Below, one piece after another: positions 12,501 through 20,069 of a stretch of DNA of 64,000 nt. Position 1 is the first letter of the stretch. Each line of letters starts with the position of its first letter. The DNA comes from Chelydra serpentina (lineage: Eukaryota; Chordata; Testudines; Chelydridae): contig JBAIAC010000042.1 of assembly GCA_037349315.1 (NCBI GenBank), positions 2,728,001 to 2,792,000 of the forward strand, written 5' to 3'. The notes below the pieces were generated by a model. The model saw only the letters and a list, made by a program, of their open reading frames with translations. It did not search any database and was not told the DNA's origin. A program made the position numbers and the translations under genes.

Positions 12501-15500
12501 CAGCCCTTTCTTGCTTGGACTGTTCTCTTGGCTTGAGTGGCTGGGAGCACGGAGGCCACCCAAACGCGTTCTTGGGCGTCTTGGGGATGAGGTTATGGGA
12601 CTCGGGAAGGAGGGCTGTTGGTTACACAGGGGCTGTAGCGGCGGTCTGGGCTCAGGCGGCCTTTCCTGAACCCTACGCCTGTCCTCAGCCAGAAGCCGGA
12701 GGATTTCCGTTTGATCCTCCAGTAGCCTCAGAATTGCATCCTGCCTTCTCTCTGCACGCTGACGCCACCTACTCTCTTCATCCCGCCGCTGTCTCTCTTC
12801 AGCCCGCCAGTCATTGTCCTCAGCACGCCACTTGTCCGCGCGATCAAATTCTGCCTTCCTGGACTCAGACTGTGTCTGCCTCCACGCATTCTGCTGGGCA
12901 GCCTCAGAGTGGGAGGATTCCATGAGTTCTGAGAACATATCGTCTCGACTCCTTTTCTTTTTACTTCTTATCTTCGCTAGCCTCTGGGATGGTGATGAAA
13001 GGGGTGGCGTTGAAACATTTGTAGCTGTGGGAGGAAGCAAACGGGAGACAAATGTAAAAGACACATTTTGTTTGAACAAAACATTACATATCACATGTGC
13101 ATTTTGTCCAAGGTTGCACTGGGCCTCTTATATTGAGGGTCTGCCGGTTTGCTGTGAGAGATCACACAAGCAGGTCCGGCGGGCAACAGAATTTGGCTTG
13201 CAGACAGCCATGGTAAGACACTCTATAGGCTTCTTTAAGCTTCACAACAGGCGGGAATGTTTTCAAACAGCAACCCCCTCATTTCCCATAACAAACATCC
13301 CGTGGGCTGGCAATTTAAAACAAACAGGTTAGCAATTGAAAAGTTAGGTGGGGCGGCGGTTTTCGGGTTAACATGCAGGGAGAACCTAATCAACCCCCCC
13401 CCCCCACACACACACACACAACAAAGCAAAATGTTCGCTATGCCCCCTCCCCCCACCGCGTGGGTCCCAGCGGGGAAGATTTCCGTTCAGCCACAGGTAA
13501 ACAGCCCAGCATGGACGGAGCCCTTCTGGATTCCCACCGTACTAAAATTCCCCTATTTCAACCAGGTTCCCATGAATGATATCACTCTTCTGAGGATAAC
13601 ACACACAGATAAAGAAAGGATGTTGCTTGAATGCCAGCAAAAACCGGGACCGTACGCCGCCATGCTTTGCAAAGCACTGATTCCAGACTACGTGCTGCTT
13701 GCCTGGCGTGGTAGAGTGTGTTACCACGGAGCACAGGATAAGGCTGCCCTCCCCAGAAACCTCATGCACAGGCTTTGGGAGCACATCCAGGAGATCTTCC
13801 TGGAGATGTCCCCGGAGGATTTCTGCTCCATCCCCGAGCATGTTAACAGACTTTTCGAGTAGCTGTGGCTGTACTGACCACGAATTAATCATTAAACACG
13901 CTTGCTTATAAAACATTTATTAATTAAACAGAGGTACACTCACCAGAGGTCCCTTCTCCTGCATCGAGCACGCCTTGGGAGGGTTCGAACTGTACTGGCT
14001 CCAGGGTGACAAAGAGTTCCTGGCTGTCGGGGAAAAGGGCTTCTCCGCTTCCTTGCTGGGTCTGTGTGCTGTTTTCAGCATCATTATCATCATCAGGGTC
14101 CTCTGTGGGTTCTGATGATCCACATACGGAGTCAAACCACATGGGAGGGTCTGTGCTGGCTGCACCTCCTAGAATGGCATGCAGCTCATCATAGAAGCGG
14201 CATGTCTGGGGCTCTGACCCAGAGCGGTTGTTTGCGTCTCTGGTTTTTTGGTAGGCTTGCCTGAGCTCCTTAATTTTCACGCGGCACTGTTGCGCGTCCC
14301 TGTTGTAGCCTCTGTCCTGCATGCCCTTGGAGACTTTGGCGTATGTCTTGGCGTTTCTTCTTTTGGACCCTAGCTCTGCTAGCACGGTTTCGTCTCCCCA
14401 AACAGCGATCAGATCGAGTACCTCACGCTCGGTCCATGCTGGAGCTCGTCTTCGGTTCTGGGACTCCATCATGGTCACCTCTGCTGATGAGATCTGCACT
14501 CACCTGCAGCTCACCACGCTGGCCAAACAGGAAATGAAATTCAAAAGTTCGCGGGGCTTTTCCTGTCTACCTGGGAGGAGCATTCGAGCTCAGATCGCTG
14601 TCTAGAGCGGTCAGCTGTTGCACCGTGGGATAGATTTAGGAGGCCGATACTGTCGAATTGCGTCCTCACTAGCCTACATCGATTCGGCAATATCGCTTTA
14701 AGCGCTAATTCTCTCGTTGGGGGTGGAGTGGCGAGATCGATTTTAAGAGCCCTAGAAGTCGATGGTAAGGGCTTCGTCGTGAGGACGGGTGCACGGATCA
14801 ATCGAAATAACGCTAATAAATTCGACCTAAACTCGTAGTGTAGACCAGGGCTGAGTAAACAGACCTAACGTTAACAACGAAGGGCCCTGATCTTGCAAAT
14901 TCTTAACCTCCCATTAATGTCACAGGGATCAAAATGTGGCAAGTCACTTTCACGCTAAAGTCTTCGCAGGAGCTGGGGCTAGGTTAGGACGAAATGCAGC
15001 AGGTGAATGTGACACACCAGCTGGGGTCCGGGGGTGGGAGGGGAGAGGTTGAGGGAGCTGTCAAGCTTTCTTACAGCTAATATCTCCTGGGGTGTGGTGC
15101 GGGTTAATGGAAGTGGATTCTGTTGATCTGAGGGGCCAGGAGGAAAGAGAAGGTTTGGGAATAGCTTTTATTAAAGACCTGAATGTGTAGCTGTCCCTCT
15201 CTGTCTGTTTCTCTCTCACTTAAACCAAAGGTATGTCAAGTCAGAGTGGGGGTTGTAGAGAGATGTTTGTGGAAGATTATAATTTAGAGACACTCCCTCA
15301 TGGGGGACAGTGTTATGAATACAAGAATTTAGAGATGTGCCCTGGAAGCTGGGGTAGGGAATACTGTGTAGCTGTGTACAGCAATCAGGGGCGCTGGAAC
15401 AGGGGAAGCCGGGGGCCATGGCCCCATAGCTTTTCACCGGCCATAAGGGGTGGAGAAGAGGCAGGGCAGGGGCAGGGCCTCAGGTAGAATGGGCAGCGTG

Positions 15501-18500
15501 AGGACGGGGGCTCGGGAAGTAGGGGCGGTGTGTAGACCAGTGGGCTATCTTGCCTTCATTATATTTTGCTTTGCATTATATTTAGCAGTAATACAAGGAC
15601 CCTGCATGCCTGTATCCTGTAAGACTTTAGCTTTCGCAACATAGCATAAGGCTTGAGGCCTATAAACTTTGCACAGATAAACGGCCCAACGGAAAACCCC
15701 AAATATTGGGGAGCTGAAAATAGAATGTTTAAGGGGAAGTTTTGACCACAGGTACATGGTTTAACCGCAGAAGTGTCCTTGCAATAGTGTAACAGGTACA
15801 TGAGCTACATTTGCAGATACCTAACCGCTAACGGGCCATGGCAACTAACTGACGTATATGATAATAAGTTGAGAAGGCATTGGATGCATTGTCCTAGGGA
15901 TGGGGGTTCCACAACCACCACTCCCAAGAAGAGGAGATGCGTGGTGGTGGTCGGGGACTCCCTCCTCAGGAGGACGGAGTCATCCATCTGCTGTCCAGAC
16001 CGGGAGACTTGAGAAGTGTGCTCCGTGTCTGGAGCTAGAATTCAGGATGTGACGGAGTGTCTGCCAAGACTGATCGAGCCCTAGGACTGCTACCCCTTCC
16101 TATTTCTCCACGTGGGCACCAAGGATACTGCCAAGAATGACCTCGAGTGGGTCACTGCAGACTATGTGGCTCTGGGAAGAAGGATAAAGAAGTGTGAGGC
16201 AAAAGTTATGTTCTCATCCATTCTCCCTGTTGAAGGAAAAGGCCCAGGTAGGGACCATCGAATTGTGGAGATAAATGCGTGATTACGCAGATGGTGTCGG
16301 AGAGAGGGCTTTGGATTCTTCGACCATGGAATGTTGTTCCAGGAAGATGGATTGCTAGGAAGAGATGGGGTCCACCTAATGAAGAGAGGGAAGAGCATCT
16401 TTGAAGGCAGGCTTCTAACCTAGTGAGAAAGGCTTTAAACTAGGTTCACCAGGGGATGGAGACCTAAGCCCTGAGGTAAGTAGGGAAGTGGGATATCGGG
16501 AGGAAACACAAGGAGGAGGGTGCAACAGGGAAGGCCTCCTGATTCATACTGAGCAAGTAGGGCAATCGGCTAGTTATCTTAGGTGCCTGTACACAAACGC
16601 AAGAATCCTGGGAAACATGCAGAAAGAATTGGAAGTCCTGGCACGGTCAAGGAACTATGATGTGATTGGAATAACAGAGACTTGGTGGGGTAACTCACAT
16701 GACTGGAGCACTGTCATGGACGGGCATAAACTGTTCAGGAAAGACAGGCATGGGAGAAAAGGTGGAGGAGTTGCACTGTATGTAAGAGAGTGGTATGATT
16801 GCTCAGAGCTCCAATATAAAACTGGAGAAAAGCCTGTGTATTTGGGTTAAATACACCTCAAAGCCAAGAGTATTTGGGTTAAATTTAGAGGTGAGAGCAA
16901 CAAGGGTGATGTTGTGGTGGGTGTGTGCTATAGACCACCAGACCATGAGGATGAGGTAGATGAGGCTTTCTTTGGACAACTAACCGAAGTTTCCAGATCA
17001 CAGGCCCTGGTTCTCTTGCGGGACTTCAGTTACCCTGACATCTGCTGGGAGAACAATACAGCAGTGCACAGACAATCCAGGAAGTTTTTGGAGAGTGTTG
17101 AGGACAATTTCCTGGTGCAAGTGCTGGAGGAACCGACTAAGGGCAGAGCTCTTCTTGACCTGCTGCTCACAAACAGGGAAGAATTTGTAGGGAAGTAGAA
17201 GTGGGTGGCAACCTGGGCAGCAGTGACCATGAGATGGTCAAGTTCAGGATCCTGACAAAAGGAAGAAAGGAGAGTAGCAAAATATGGATCCTGAACTTCA
17301 GAAAAGCAGACTTTGATTCCCTCAGGGAACTGATGGGCAGGATCCCCTGGGAAGCTAATATGAGGGGGAAAGGAGTCCAGGAGAGCTGGCTATATTTTAA
17401 AGAAGCCTTATTGAGGACACAAGAACAAACCATCCCGATGTGCAGAAAGAATAGCAAATATGGCAGGCAACCAGCTTGGCTTAACAGAGAAAGCTTTGGT
17501 GAGCTTCAACACAAAAAGGAAGCTTACAAGAAGTGGCAACTTGGACAGATAACTAGGGAGGCATATAAAAATTAAAAATTGCTTGAGCATGCAGGATGTA
17601 ATCAGGAAGGTCAACGCACAATTGAGTTGCAGCTAGCAAGGGCTGTGAAGGATAACAAGAAGGGTTTCTACAGTTATGTTAGCAACAAGAAGAAGGTCAG
17701 GGAAAGTGTAGGACCCTTGCTGAATGGGGGAGGCAACCTAGCAACAGATGGTGTGGAAAAAGCTGAAGTATTCAATGCTTTTTTTGCCTCGATCTTCACA
17801 GAGAAGGTCAGCTCCCAGAACTGCTGCACTGGGCAGCACAGTATGGGGAGGAGGTGAGCAGCCCTCAGTGGTGAAAGAACATGTTAAGGACTTTTTAGAA
17901 AAGCTGGACATGCACAAGTCCATGGGTCCGGATCTAATGCATCTGAGGGTGCTGAGGGAGTTGTCTGATGTGGTTGCAGAGCCACTGGCCATTATCTTTG
18001 AAAACTCGTGGCAATTCGGGGAGGTCCCGGACAATTGGAAAAAGGAAAATATAGTGCCCATCTTTAAAAAAGGGAAGAAGGAGAATCCGGGGAACTACAG
18101 ATCAGTCAGCCTCACCTCAGTCCCTGGAAAAATCATGGAGCGGGTCCTCAAGGAATCCATTTTGAAGCACCTGGAGGAGAGGAAGGTGATCAGGAACAGT
18201 CAACATGGATTCACCAAGGTCACATAATGTCTGACCAACCTGATTGCCTTCTATGATGAGATAACTGGCTCTGTGGATATGGGGAAAGCGGTGGATGTGA
18301 TATATCTTGACTTTAGGAAAGCCTTTGATATGGTGATATGAGGAAGGTGATGAGGAAGATGATGGCTAACATGTCAGGTTGTTCTGCAAGGGATGGTGTG
18401 AGTATGGGGGCGTGAGGATGTACATTCTCTAGTACCTCTATCTCCTTTACTGAGCTAGGGTGTTTGTGACTGTGCTAAATATATAAATAAACTAAATATA

Positions 18501-20069
18501 AAGGAGTTCCTATAGTGAGAGTGTTGCAACTATGCACATCGGGGTTTCCAACTATATAATAATTTGAATAATCCTGGGCCTGATCTTGGGACAAGAACCT
18601 GCTAACTCTCAAAGTGTTAACTGGGGATTCTTAAGTAATTAATATATATATAATGTAGAGATCAGGTTACAGATCGGGCAGGGGAGAAGGGGGGCAGGGT
18701 CACAGTTTGGGCACTGGTGGCCCCCCCCCCCACACTTTTAGGGAGCGTCCTCCGCTCCTGACAGCAGTTCACCCCAGAAGCTATCTAGGTTGTTTTAATA
18801 AAAGTTTTATGCTTTTCTCATGCACTGGTGTGCTGTTTAATGAACTCCAAGATCGTTACAGGGGTGTCGTTTCAGACATGAAAGCGTGCCATCTCATCTC
18901 TTCTGTCCCTTCCCCCTCCAGACACTCTGCCGTCTGAACTGGAGAAAAGAACGGGAATCCCTAGGATCGCACAGAGAGGGTGAGATTGCCGGTGGAGATG
19001 GTCTTCAAGTGAAGACAGAAATCCCATCGAGACACTTTCATGAACCCGGAGTTAACGTTACAAACCAAACTAACACTGCTGTGAATGACACACGTCCCAT
19101 TCACAGATAAAATAGAGAACTGTAAATACTAAGGCGACCCTAAGCTCAATTCACATGAACAATCCTGATACCAACCTGAATACTGAGTCCATGCCCACGC
19201 CAAGGAACAGAAACACTCTCACGAACCTGCATCCAAACACTTTCCTCTGACCCCAGGGTAGAATTGCCAACTTGGTAATACTTAAAAACTGGACACTCCA
19301 GCAGGAGTGCCGGAACCTCCCCTGTCCTGCCTCTTCCCCCCGAGGCTCCTCCCCTGCCCTGCCTCTTCCCCCAGAGGCCCCTCCCCTACCCCGCCTCTTC
19401 CCCCCAAAGTCCACCCCACCTCTTCCTCCTGAGATCCCTGCCTGGGATCCAGGACTGTCGCATCCAGAACCAGGCTGCTGGGGAGTGTTAGAAATGTCCC
19501 CAGCCTCCCCCAGGGCCGAGCTCTGCCCCTAACGCTCTGATTCTCTCTCCCCCCCAGCGAATGTGACGCTGGACCCAGACACGGCTCATCCCGAACTCAT
19601 CGTGTCGGAGGATGGGAAAAGTGTGAGATGGGGATTCACAGAGGAGGATCTACCCGACAATCCGGAGCGATTTGACATTTTGCCCTGTGTGCTGGGCTGT
19701 GAGGGATTCACCTGGGGGAGACATTGCTGGGAGGTGGAGGTGGGGGGTGGGCGATTCTGGGCCGTGGGGATGGCCAGAGAGTCTGTGAGGAGGAAGGGAT
19801 GGATCATCTGTAACCCTGAGGAGGGAATCTGGGCTGTGGAGCGGTGTGGAGATCAATACCAGGCTCTCACCTCCCCTGTGACCCCCCTGCCCCTGAGCCA
19901 GGTCCCCAGCAGGATCTGGGTTTCTCTGGACTGTGAACGGGGGCAGGTGACATTTTTCGATGCTGAGAACCAGGGCCCGATCTTCACTTTCCCGCCCGCC
20001 TCTTTCACTGGAGAGAGAATCCGACCCTGGCTCCGGGTGGGGAGATCCCGGCTCAGACTGTGGCCCTAA
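3164..20069 (+). CDS. TRIM-family E3 ubiquitin ligase (RING/B-box/coiled-coil/PRY-SPRY), frameshift in exon 6
   Basis: Seven exons were read: 3164-3574, 4581-4676, 5212-5442, 6994-7016, 8155-8261, 18922-18979 and 19558-20069. The 96, 231 and 23-bp exons are the hallmark sizes of TRIM genes. The product has a C3HC4 RING (Cys16, Cys19, Cys31, His33, Cys36, Cys39, Cys55, Cys58), a B-box2 (Cys93 to His124), a coiled coil (about 138-280) and a C-terminal PRY-SPRY. By family knowledge the RING recruits an E2 and ubiquitinates targets bound by the SPRY; TRIM27/TRIM39-like proteins are the closest in feel. Exon 6 is 58 bp instead of an expected 57, apparently from one extra A in a GAGAAAAG run, and this throws the SPRY out of frame. 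Joining exon 5 directly to exon 7 restores frame and gives about 459 aa. It may be a functional gene with exon 6 skipped, a recent pseudogene or an assembly error. The start is ATG 3164 in a strong GCAGCCATGG context. Confidence 0.85.
3641..3971. mobile_element. hAT-type MITE (CATAGGCGCC family), 331 bp
   Basis: It starts CATAGGCGCCGACT and ends GGTGCCTATG, flanked by a perfect 8-bp duplication TTTTCCCC (3633-3640 and 3972-3979). GC-rich interior, no transposase. It sits in TRIM intron 1. Confidence 0.85.
4581..4676 (+). CDS. TRIM exon 2 (96 bp, coiled coil)
   Basis: The acceptor is a pyrimidine-rich tract ending TTGTTAG and the donor is CTG|GTAGGT. It encodes 32 residues in phase 0, beginning [10 protein letters not shown] and ending RLLELL, a heptad-like coiled-coil segment. 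96 bp is the canonical size for this TRIM exon. It is too short for most ORF finders. Confidence 0.88.
4783..4882 (+). repeat. Fragment of the foldback repeat family
   Basis: It contains CATGCATCTGAAGAAGTGGG, a CCCACGAAAA segment and AGTCTTTAAGGTGCCAC, matching one arm of the palindromic element at 28620-29091. A single truncated arm in TRIM intron 2. Confidence 0.7.
5212..5442 (+). CDS. TRIM exon 3 (231 bp, coiled coil)
   Basis: The acceptor CCCTTACAG and donor CAG|GTGAGA bound 77 codons in phase 0 ([10 protein letters not shown] to SKFLQ). The length matches the invariant 231-bp TRIM exon. Leucine spacing ([18 protein letters not shown]) supports continuation of the antiparallel coiled coil. 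Confidence 0.9.
5905..6147. mobile_element. hAT-type MITE, CATAGGCGCC family
   Basis: The right end is GTCGGTGCCTATG and the left end is eroded (TTGGGGCGCTGAC). The flanks ATGTGCAG (5897-5904) and ACGTGCAG (6148-6155) are a 7/8 target duplication. TRIM intron 3. Confidence 0.72.
6492..6853. mobile_element. hAT-type MITE, CATAGGCGCC family, 362 bp
   Basis: It starts CATAGGCGCCAGC and ends GTCGACGCCTATG. Flanks CACTTGGG and CATTTGGG are a 7/8 duplication. Third copy of the family in the TRIM introns. Confidence 0.78.
6994..7016 (+). CDS. TRIM exon 4 (23-bp microexon)
   Basis: The acceptor CCCTCTAG and donor CAG|GTAGGT bound exactly 23 bases, encoding DIRSTLS plus two bases of an Arg codon. 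A 23-bp exon at this place is a TRIM signature. Confidence 0.87.
7017..7690. other. TRIM intron 4, left part
   Basis: A C-rich stretch (7040-7330) followed by a region with no recognised feature. The long open frames over it reflect base composition only. Confidence 0.4.
7695..7984. repeat. GC-rich palindromic MITE remnant
   Basis: Positions 7737-7860 contain several inverted GGGGCGGGGCCCCG-type arms. 7925-7980 carries the family motif GAGCACCCAC and GAGTCGGCGCC seen in the CATAGGCGCC MITEs. The left end is unclear, so no target duplication can be given. Confidence 0.6.
8155..8261 (+). CDS. TRIM exon 5 (107 bp)
   Basis: The acceptor is CTCTCCAG and the donor CAAAG|GTACCA. It completes the Arg codon and encodes [10 protein letters not shown] to TLKKFK, leaving one base (G). 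That phase joins in frame either to a 57-bp exon 6 or directly to the SPRY exon at 19558. Confidence 0.83.
8279..8294. repeat. Poly-G run
   Basis: An uninterrupted run of G just downstream of TRIM exon 5; potentially unstable in sequencing and assembly. Confidence 0.8.
8831..8939. mobile_element. Short hAT-type MITE, 109 bp
   Basis: Termini TAGGATGACC and GGTCACCCTA with a perfect 8-bp duplication GCTGGCAC (8823-8830 and 8940-8947). Related copies lie near 23663-23787 and at 54746-54870. Confidence 0.85.
9090..9538. mobile_element. hAT-type MITE, about 449 bp
   Basis: The termini CAGGGGCGTCCCTA and TAGGGACGGCCCTG are inverted repeats. Flanks AGTCACTG and GGTCGCTG match at 6 of 8. Non-coding, GC-rich interior. 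Confidence 0.7.
10258..10333 (+). repeat. tRNA-like (SINE-head) segment inside Harbinger, copy 1
   Basis: It carries an A-box-like TAGCTCAGCG and a B-box-like GAGTTCAATCC with CCCGCTAAACC between, as in the heads of the turtle tRNA SINEs in this window. There is no CR1 tail, so it is not a whole SINE, and it is not a functional tRNA gene. Confidence 0.7.
10375..10750. repeat. Nested inverted repeats upstream of the transposase
   Basis: CTTGCCTTCTAGCTGCAGAT occurs at about 10380 and 10451. Its inverted counterparts (ATCTGCAGCTAGAAGG-like) lie at about 10677 and 10728. The clearest arms are 10448-10482 and 10716-10750. The tRNA-like copy 2 sits in the loop, so the transcript or single strand could fold. 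Confidence 0.65.
10582..10656 (+). repeat. tRNA-like segment inside Harbinger, copy 2
   Basis: Nearly identical to the copy at 10258. Both are preceded by a short GGAGATTCAG-containing segment, so a unit of roughly 320 bp appears to have been duplicated within the transposon. Confidence 0.7.
10915..12204 (+). CDS. Harbinger transposase (DDE_Tnp_4 type)
   Basis: 429 aa with no interruptions, beginning [10 protein letters not shown]. The PIF/Harbinger DDE core is visible: [10 protein letters not shown] gives the first Asp, [10 protein letters not shown] the second Asp and [15 protein letters not shown] the Glu, with HDARIF between. An N-terminal helix-turn-helix-like region includes [12 protein letters not shown]. 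The enzyme cuts and pastes the element at its terminal repeats in the nucleus; in characterised Harbingers it depends on the SANT partner for nuclear entry and end binding. ATG 10915 is chosen because the upstream extension to 10759 has only a TTG start and no family similarity. A poly(A) signal AATAAA lies at 12312-12317. Catalytic residues are all present, so it may be active. Confidence 0.9.
   Translation: MEHDQITATVMAVMNTTRIVQEYMETENRELLEQQEARTRQHQPEESDEDIETDLKRPPRKVDIMVVMGLVDTVERRFWARETSTDWWDHIVLQVWDDSQWLRNFRMRKGTFMELCELLSPALKRQNTKMRAALTVEKRLAIALWKLATPDSYRSVANQFGVGKSTVGAVVMQVARAITKLLVPRVVSLGNVQLILDGFAAMGFPNCGGAIDGTHIPILAPDHQASEYINRKGYFSIVLQALVDHKGRFTNINVGWPGKVHDARIFRNSGLFQLLQKGTFFPDQKITVGDVEMPIVILGDPAYPLMPWLMKPYTGSLDSSQDHFNYRLSKCRMVVECAFGRLKARWRSLLTRLDLSENNIPIIITACCALHNICESKGETFMTGWEVEANRLAAGYAQPDTRAITRVQQGALRIREALKTSFMNGQDAV
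12312..12317 (+). terminator. Poly(A) signal of the transposase gene
   Basis: AATAAA about 110 bases after the transposase stop. It overlaps the 3' end of the convergent SANT gene, whose own signal is AATAAA on the minus strand at 12346-12351. Confidence 0.7.
12346..12351 (-). terminator. Poly(A) signal of the SANT gene
   Basis: The plus strand reads TTTATT, so the minus strand reads AATAAA, about 130 bases beyond the minus-strand stop at 12483. Confidence 0.65.
12483..14472 (-). CDS. Harbinger Myb/SANT-like DNA-binding protein, two exons
   Basis: Exon 1 runs 14472 down to 13944 and exon 2 from 13024 down to 12483 (529 + 542 bp, 356 aa). The donor is CTCTG|GTGAGT and the acceptor CCCACAG|CTAC. 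The joined frame is open throughout. Exon 1 has a SANT/Myb-like trihelix domain near the N-terminus ([18 protein letters not shown], then [18 protein letters not shown]) and an acidic region. Exon 2 begins with a basic [10 protein letters not shown] stretch, followed by a long charged helix rich in Arg, Glu and Trp and a Pro-rich tail. In Harbinger systems this accessory protein binds the element ends and carries the transposase into the nucleus. The start ATG at 14472 follows ACC; an extension to 14499 would need GTG. An AATAAA just inside the intron could yield a short form. Confidence 0.85.
13397..13422. repeat. Poly-C followed by (CA)n microsatellite
   Basis: A C run followed by a CA dinucleotide tract immediately upstream of the third Harbinger ORF. 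Confidence 0.8.
13431..13862 (+). CDS. Third Harbinger ORF, BEN-like C-terminus (hypothetical)
   Basis: 143 aa, open from ATG 13431 to the stop at 13860-13862, lying wholly inside the intron of the opposite-strand SANT gene. The N-terminus is Pro-rich ([10 protein letters not shown]). The C-terminal half has a pattern of hydrophobic helices: [18 protein letters not shown], then [18 protein letters not shown], then [12 protein letters not shown]. This resembles the BEN fold (LL...Lh..LL, then LP..h..l...I...F, then hN..h), a DNA/protein-binding module; that assignment is my inference from pattern only. Known Harbingers normally carry only transposase and SANT genes. A weak alternative is that it is the second part of a spliced gene, since a CAG|GTAAAC and a later TTTCAACCAG inside it could bound a tiny intron. 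The function is unknown. Confidence 0.5.
   Translation: MFAMPPPPTAWVPAGKISVQPQVNSPAWTEPFWIPTVLKFPYFNQVPMNDITLLRITHTDKERMLLECQQKPGPYAAMLCKALIPDYVLLAWRGRVCYHGAQDKAALPRNLMHRLWEHIQEIFLEMSPEDFCSIPEHVNRLFE
13916..13921 (-). terminator. Intronic poly(A) signal in the SANT gene
   Basis: The minus strand reads AATAAA 22 bases into the intron. Reading through the donor gives an in-frame stop after a few residues just upstream of it, so a truncated SANT-only isoform is possible. Confidence 0.45.
14855..15544. other. TRIM intron 5 sequence between repeats
   Basis: No exon recognised. 15385-15500 resembles an end of a hAT-type MITE (CAGGGGCGCTGGAACAGGGG) but only one end is seen. Confidence 0.35.
15545..15885. 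repeat. Possible LTR fragment
   Basis: Composition and phrases such as CTTTCGCAACATAGCATAAG look like a vertebrate endogenous-retrovirus LTR, but neither end nor a target duplication was found. Low confidence. Confidence 0.25.
15925..16425 (+). pseudogene. CR1 ORF1 remnant, SGNH-esterase-like domain
   Basis: GDSLLRRTE gives the Ser block, [12 protein letters not shown] the Gly-Thr block and DGVHLMKRG the Asp-x-x-His block of the esterase domain found in CR1 ORF1 proteins. Stops follow PDRET and IEP, and others lie downstream, so it is dead. In live elements this protein is a nucleic-acid and lipid-associated chaperone. Confidence 0.72.
16540..18338 (+). pseudogene. CR1 ORF2 remnant: AP endonuclease and partial reverse transcriptase
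   Basis: Endonuclease motifs: [36 protein letters not shown] and [11 protein letters not shown] motifs: [20 protein letters not shown], then HGFTK, then [12 protein letters not shown]. Interruptions occur near 16850, 17197, 17573, 17855 and 18225. In an intact CR1 the two domains nick the target and copy the RNA. This copy cannot be active. Confidence 0.82.
18339..18921. other. TRIM intron 5, right end
   Basis: AT-rich, with short C and TA runs (18637-18650, 18721-18730). No gene or clear repeat recognised before TRIM exon 6. Confidence 0.4.
18922..18979 (+). pseudogene. TRIM exon 6 with apparent 1-base insertion
   Basis: The acceptor CCCTCCAG and donor AGG|GTGAGA are good. The first codons give DTLPSELEK, the usual start of this exon in reptile TRIMs. 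Downstream, reading one base over gives [11 protein letters not shown], which resembles the usual continuation before the PRY motif. The exon therefore looks one A too long (GAGAAAAG). As written, the SPRY exon would be read out of frame and stop early. Confidence 0.7.
19262..19430. repeat. C-rich tandem array in TRIM intron 6
   Basis: Degenerate repeats of a CCCTGCCCTGCCTCTTCCCC unit, probably the interior of a hAT-type MITE starting GAATTGCCAACTT. Confidence 0.5.
19558..20069 (+). CDS. TRIM exon 7: PRY-SPRY (B30.2) domain and stop
   Basis: The acceptor is CCCCCCAG. In frame it gives (A)[18 protein letters not shown], the PRY start, then the SPRY landmarks GRHCWEVEV and [13 protein letters not shown], ending with RPWLRV and a TAA at 20067-20069. 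There is no internal stop. The domain is about 170 residues, full length for the B30.2 family, where it forms the target-binding face. Confidence 0.88.

Larger units (their letters stand above)
9795..14851. mobile_element. Complete PIF/Harbinger DNA transposon, 5,057 bp
   Basis: The ends GGGTACGTCTACACTAC and GTAGTGTAGACCAGGGC are inverted repeats, with similarity extending about 30 bp inward around AGGTCGAA. The 3-bp target duplication is TGA (9792-9794 and 14852-14854). Inside are an intact transposase gene on +, a Myb/SANT-like gene on - in two exons, and a third plus-strand ORF within the intron of the SANT gene. The two main genes converge, with facing poly(A) signals near 12312 and 12351. 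Everything needed for an autonomous element appears present. It lies in TRIM intron 5. Internal tRNA-like and inverted repeats occupy the first kilobase. Confidence 0.9.
15890..18338 (+). mobile_element. CR1 LINE, degraded and 3'-truncated
   Basis: It carries the end of ORF1 and the endonuclease plus first reverse-transcriptase blocks of ORF2, with several stops and frameshifts. It stops abruptly at 18338 after YLDFRKAFD, before the rest of the RT and the 3'UTR tail. That is the reverse of the usual 5' truncation and points to a later deletion. Confidence 0.85.

Noticed and set aside
12497..12925. Plus-strand ORF in the Harbinger
   Set aside because: Antisense shadow of SANT exon 2, whose frame is supported by splice sites and composition.
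16488..16850. Independent host gene with endonuclease motifs
   Set aside because: It continues directly into CR1 ORF2 motifs and is full of stops; part of the LINE.
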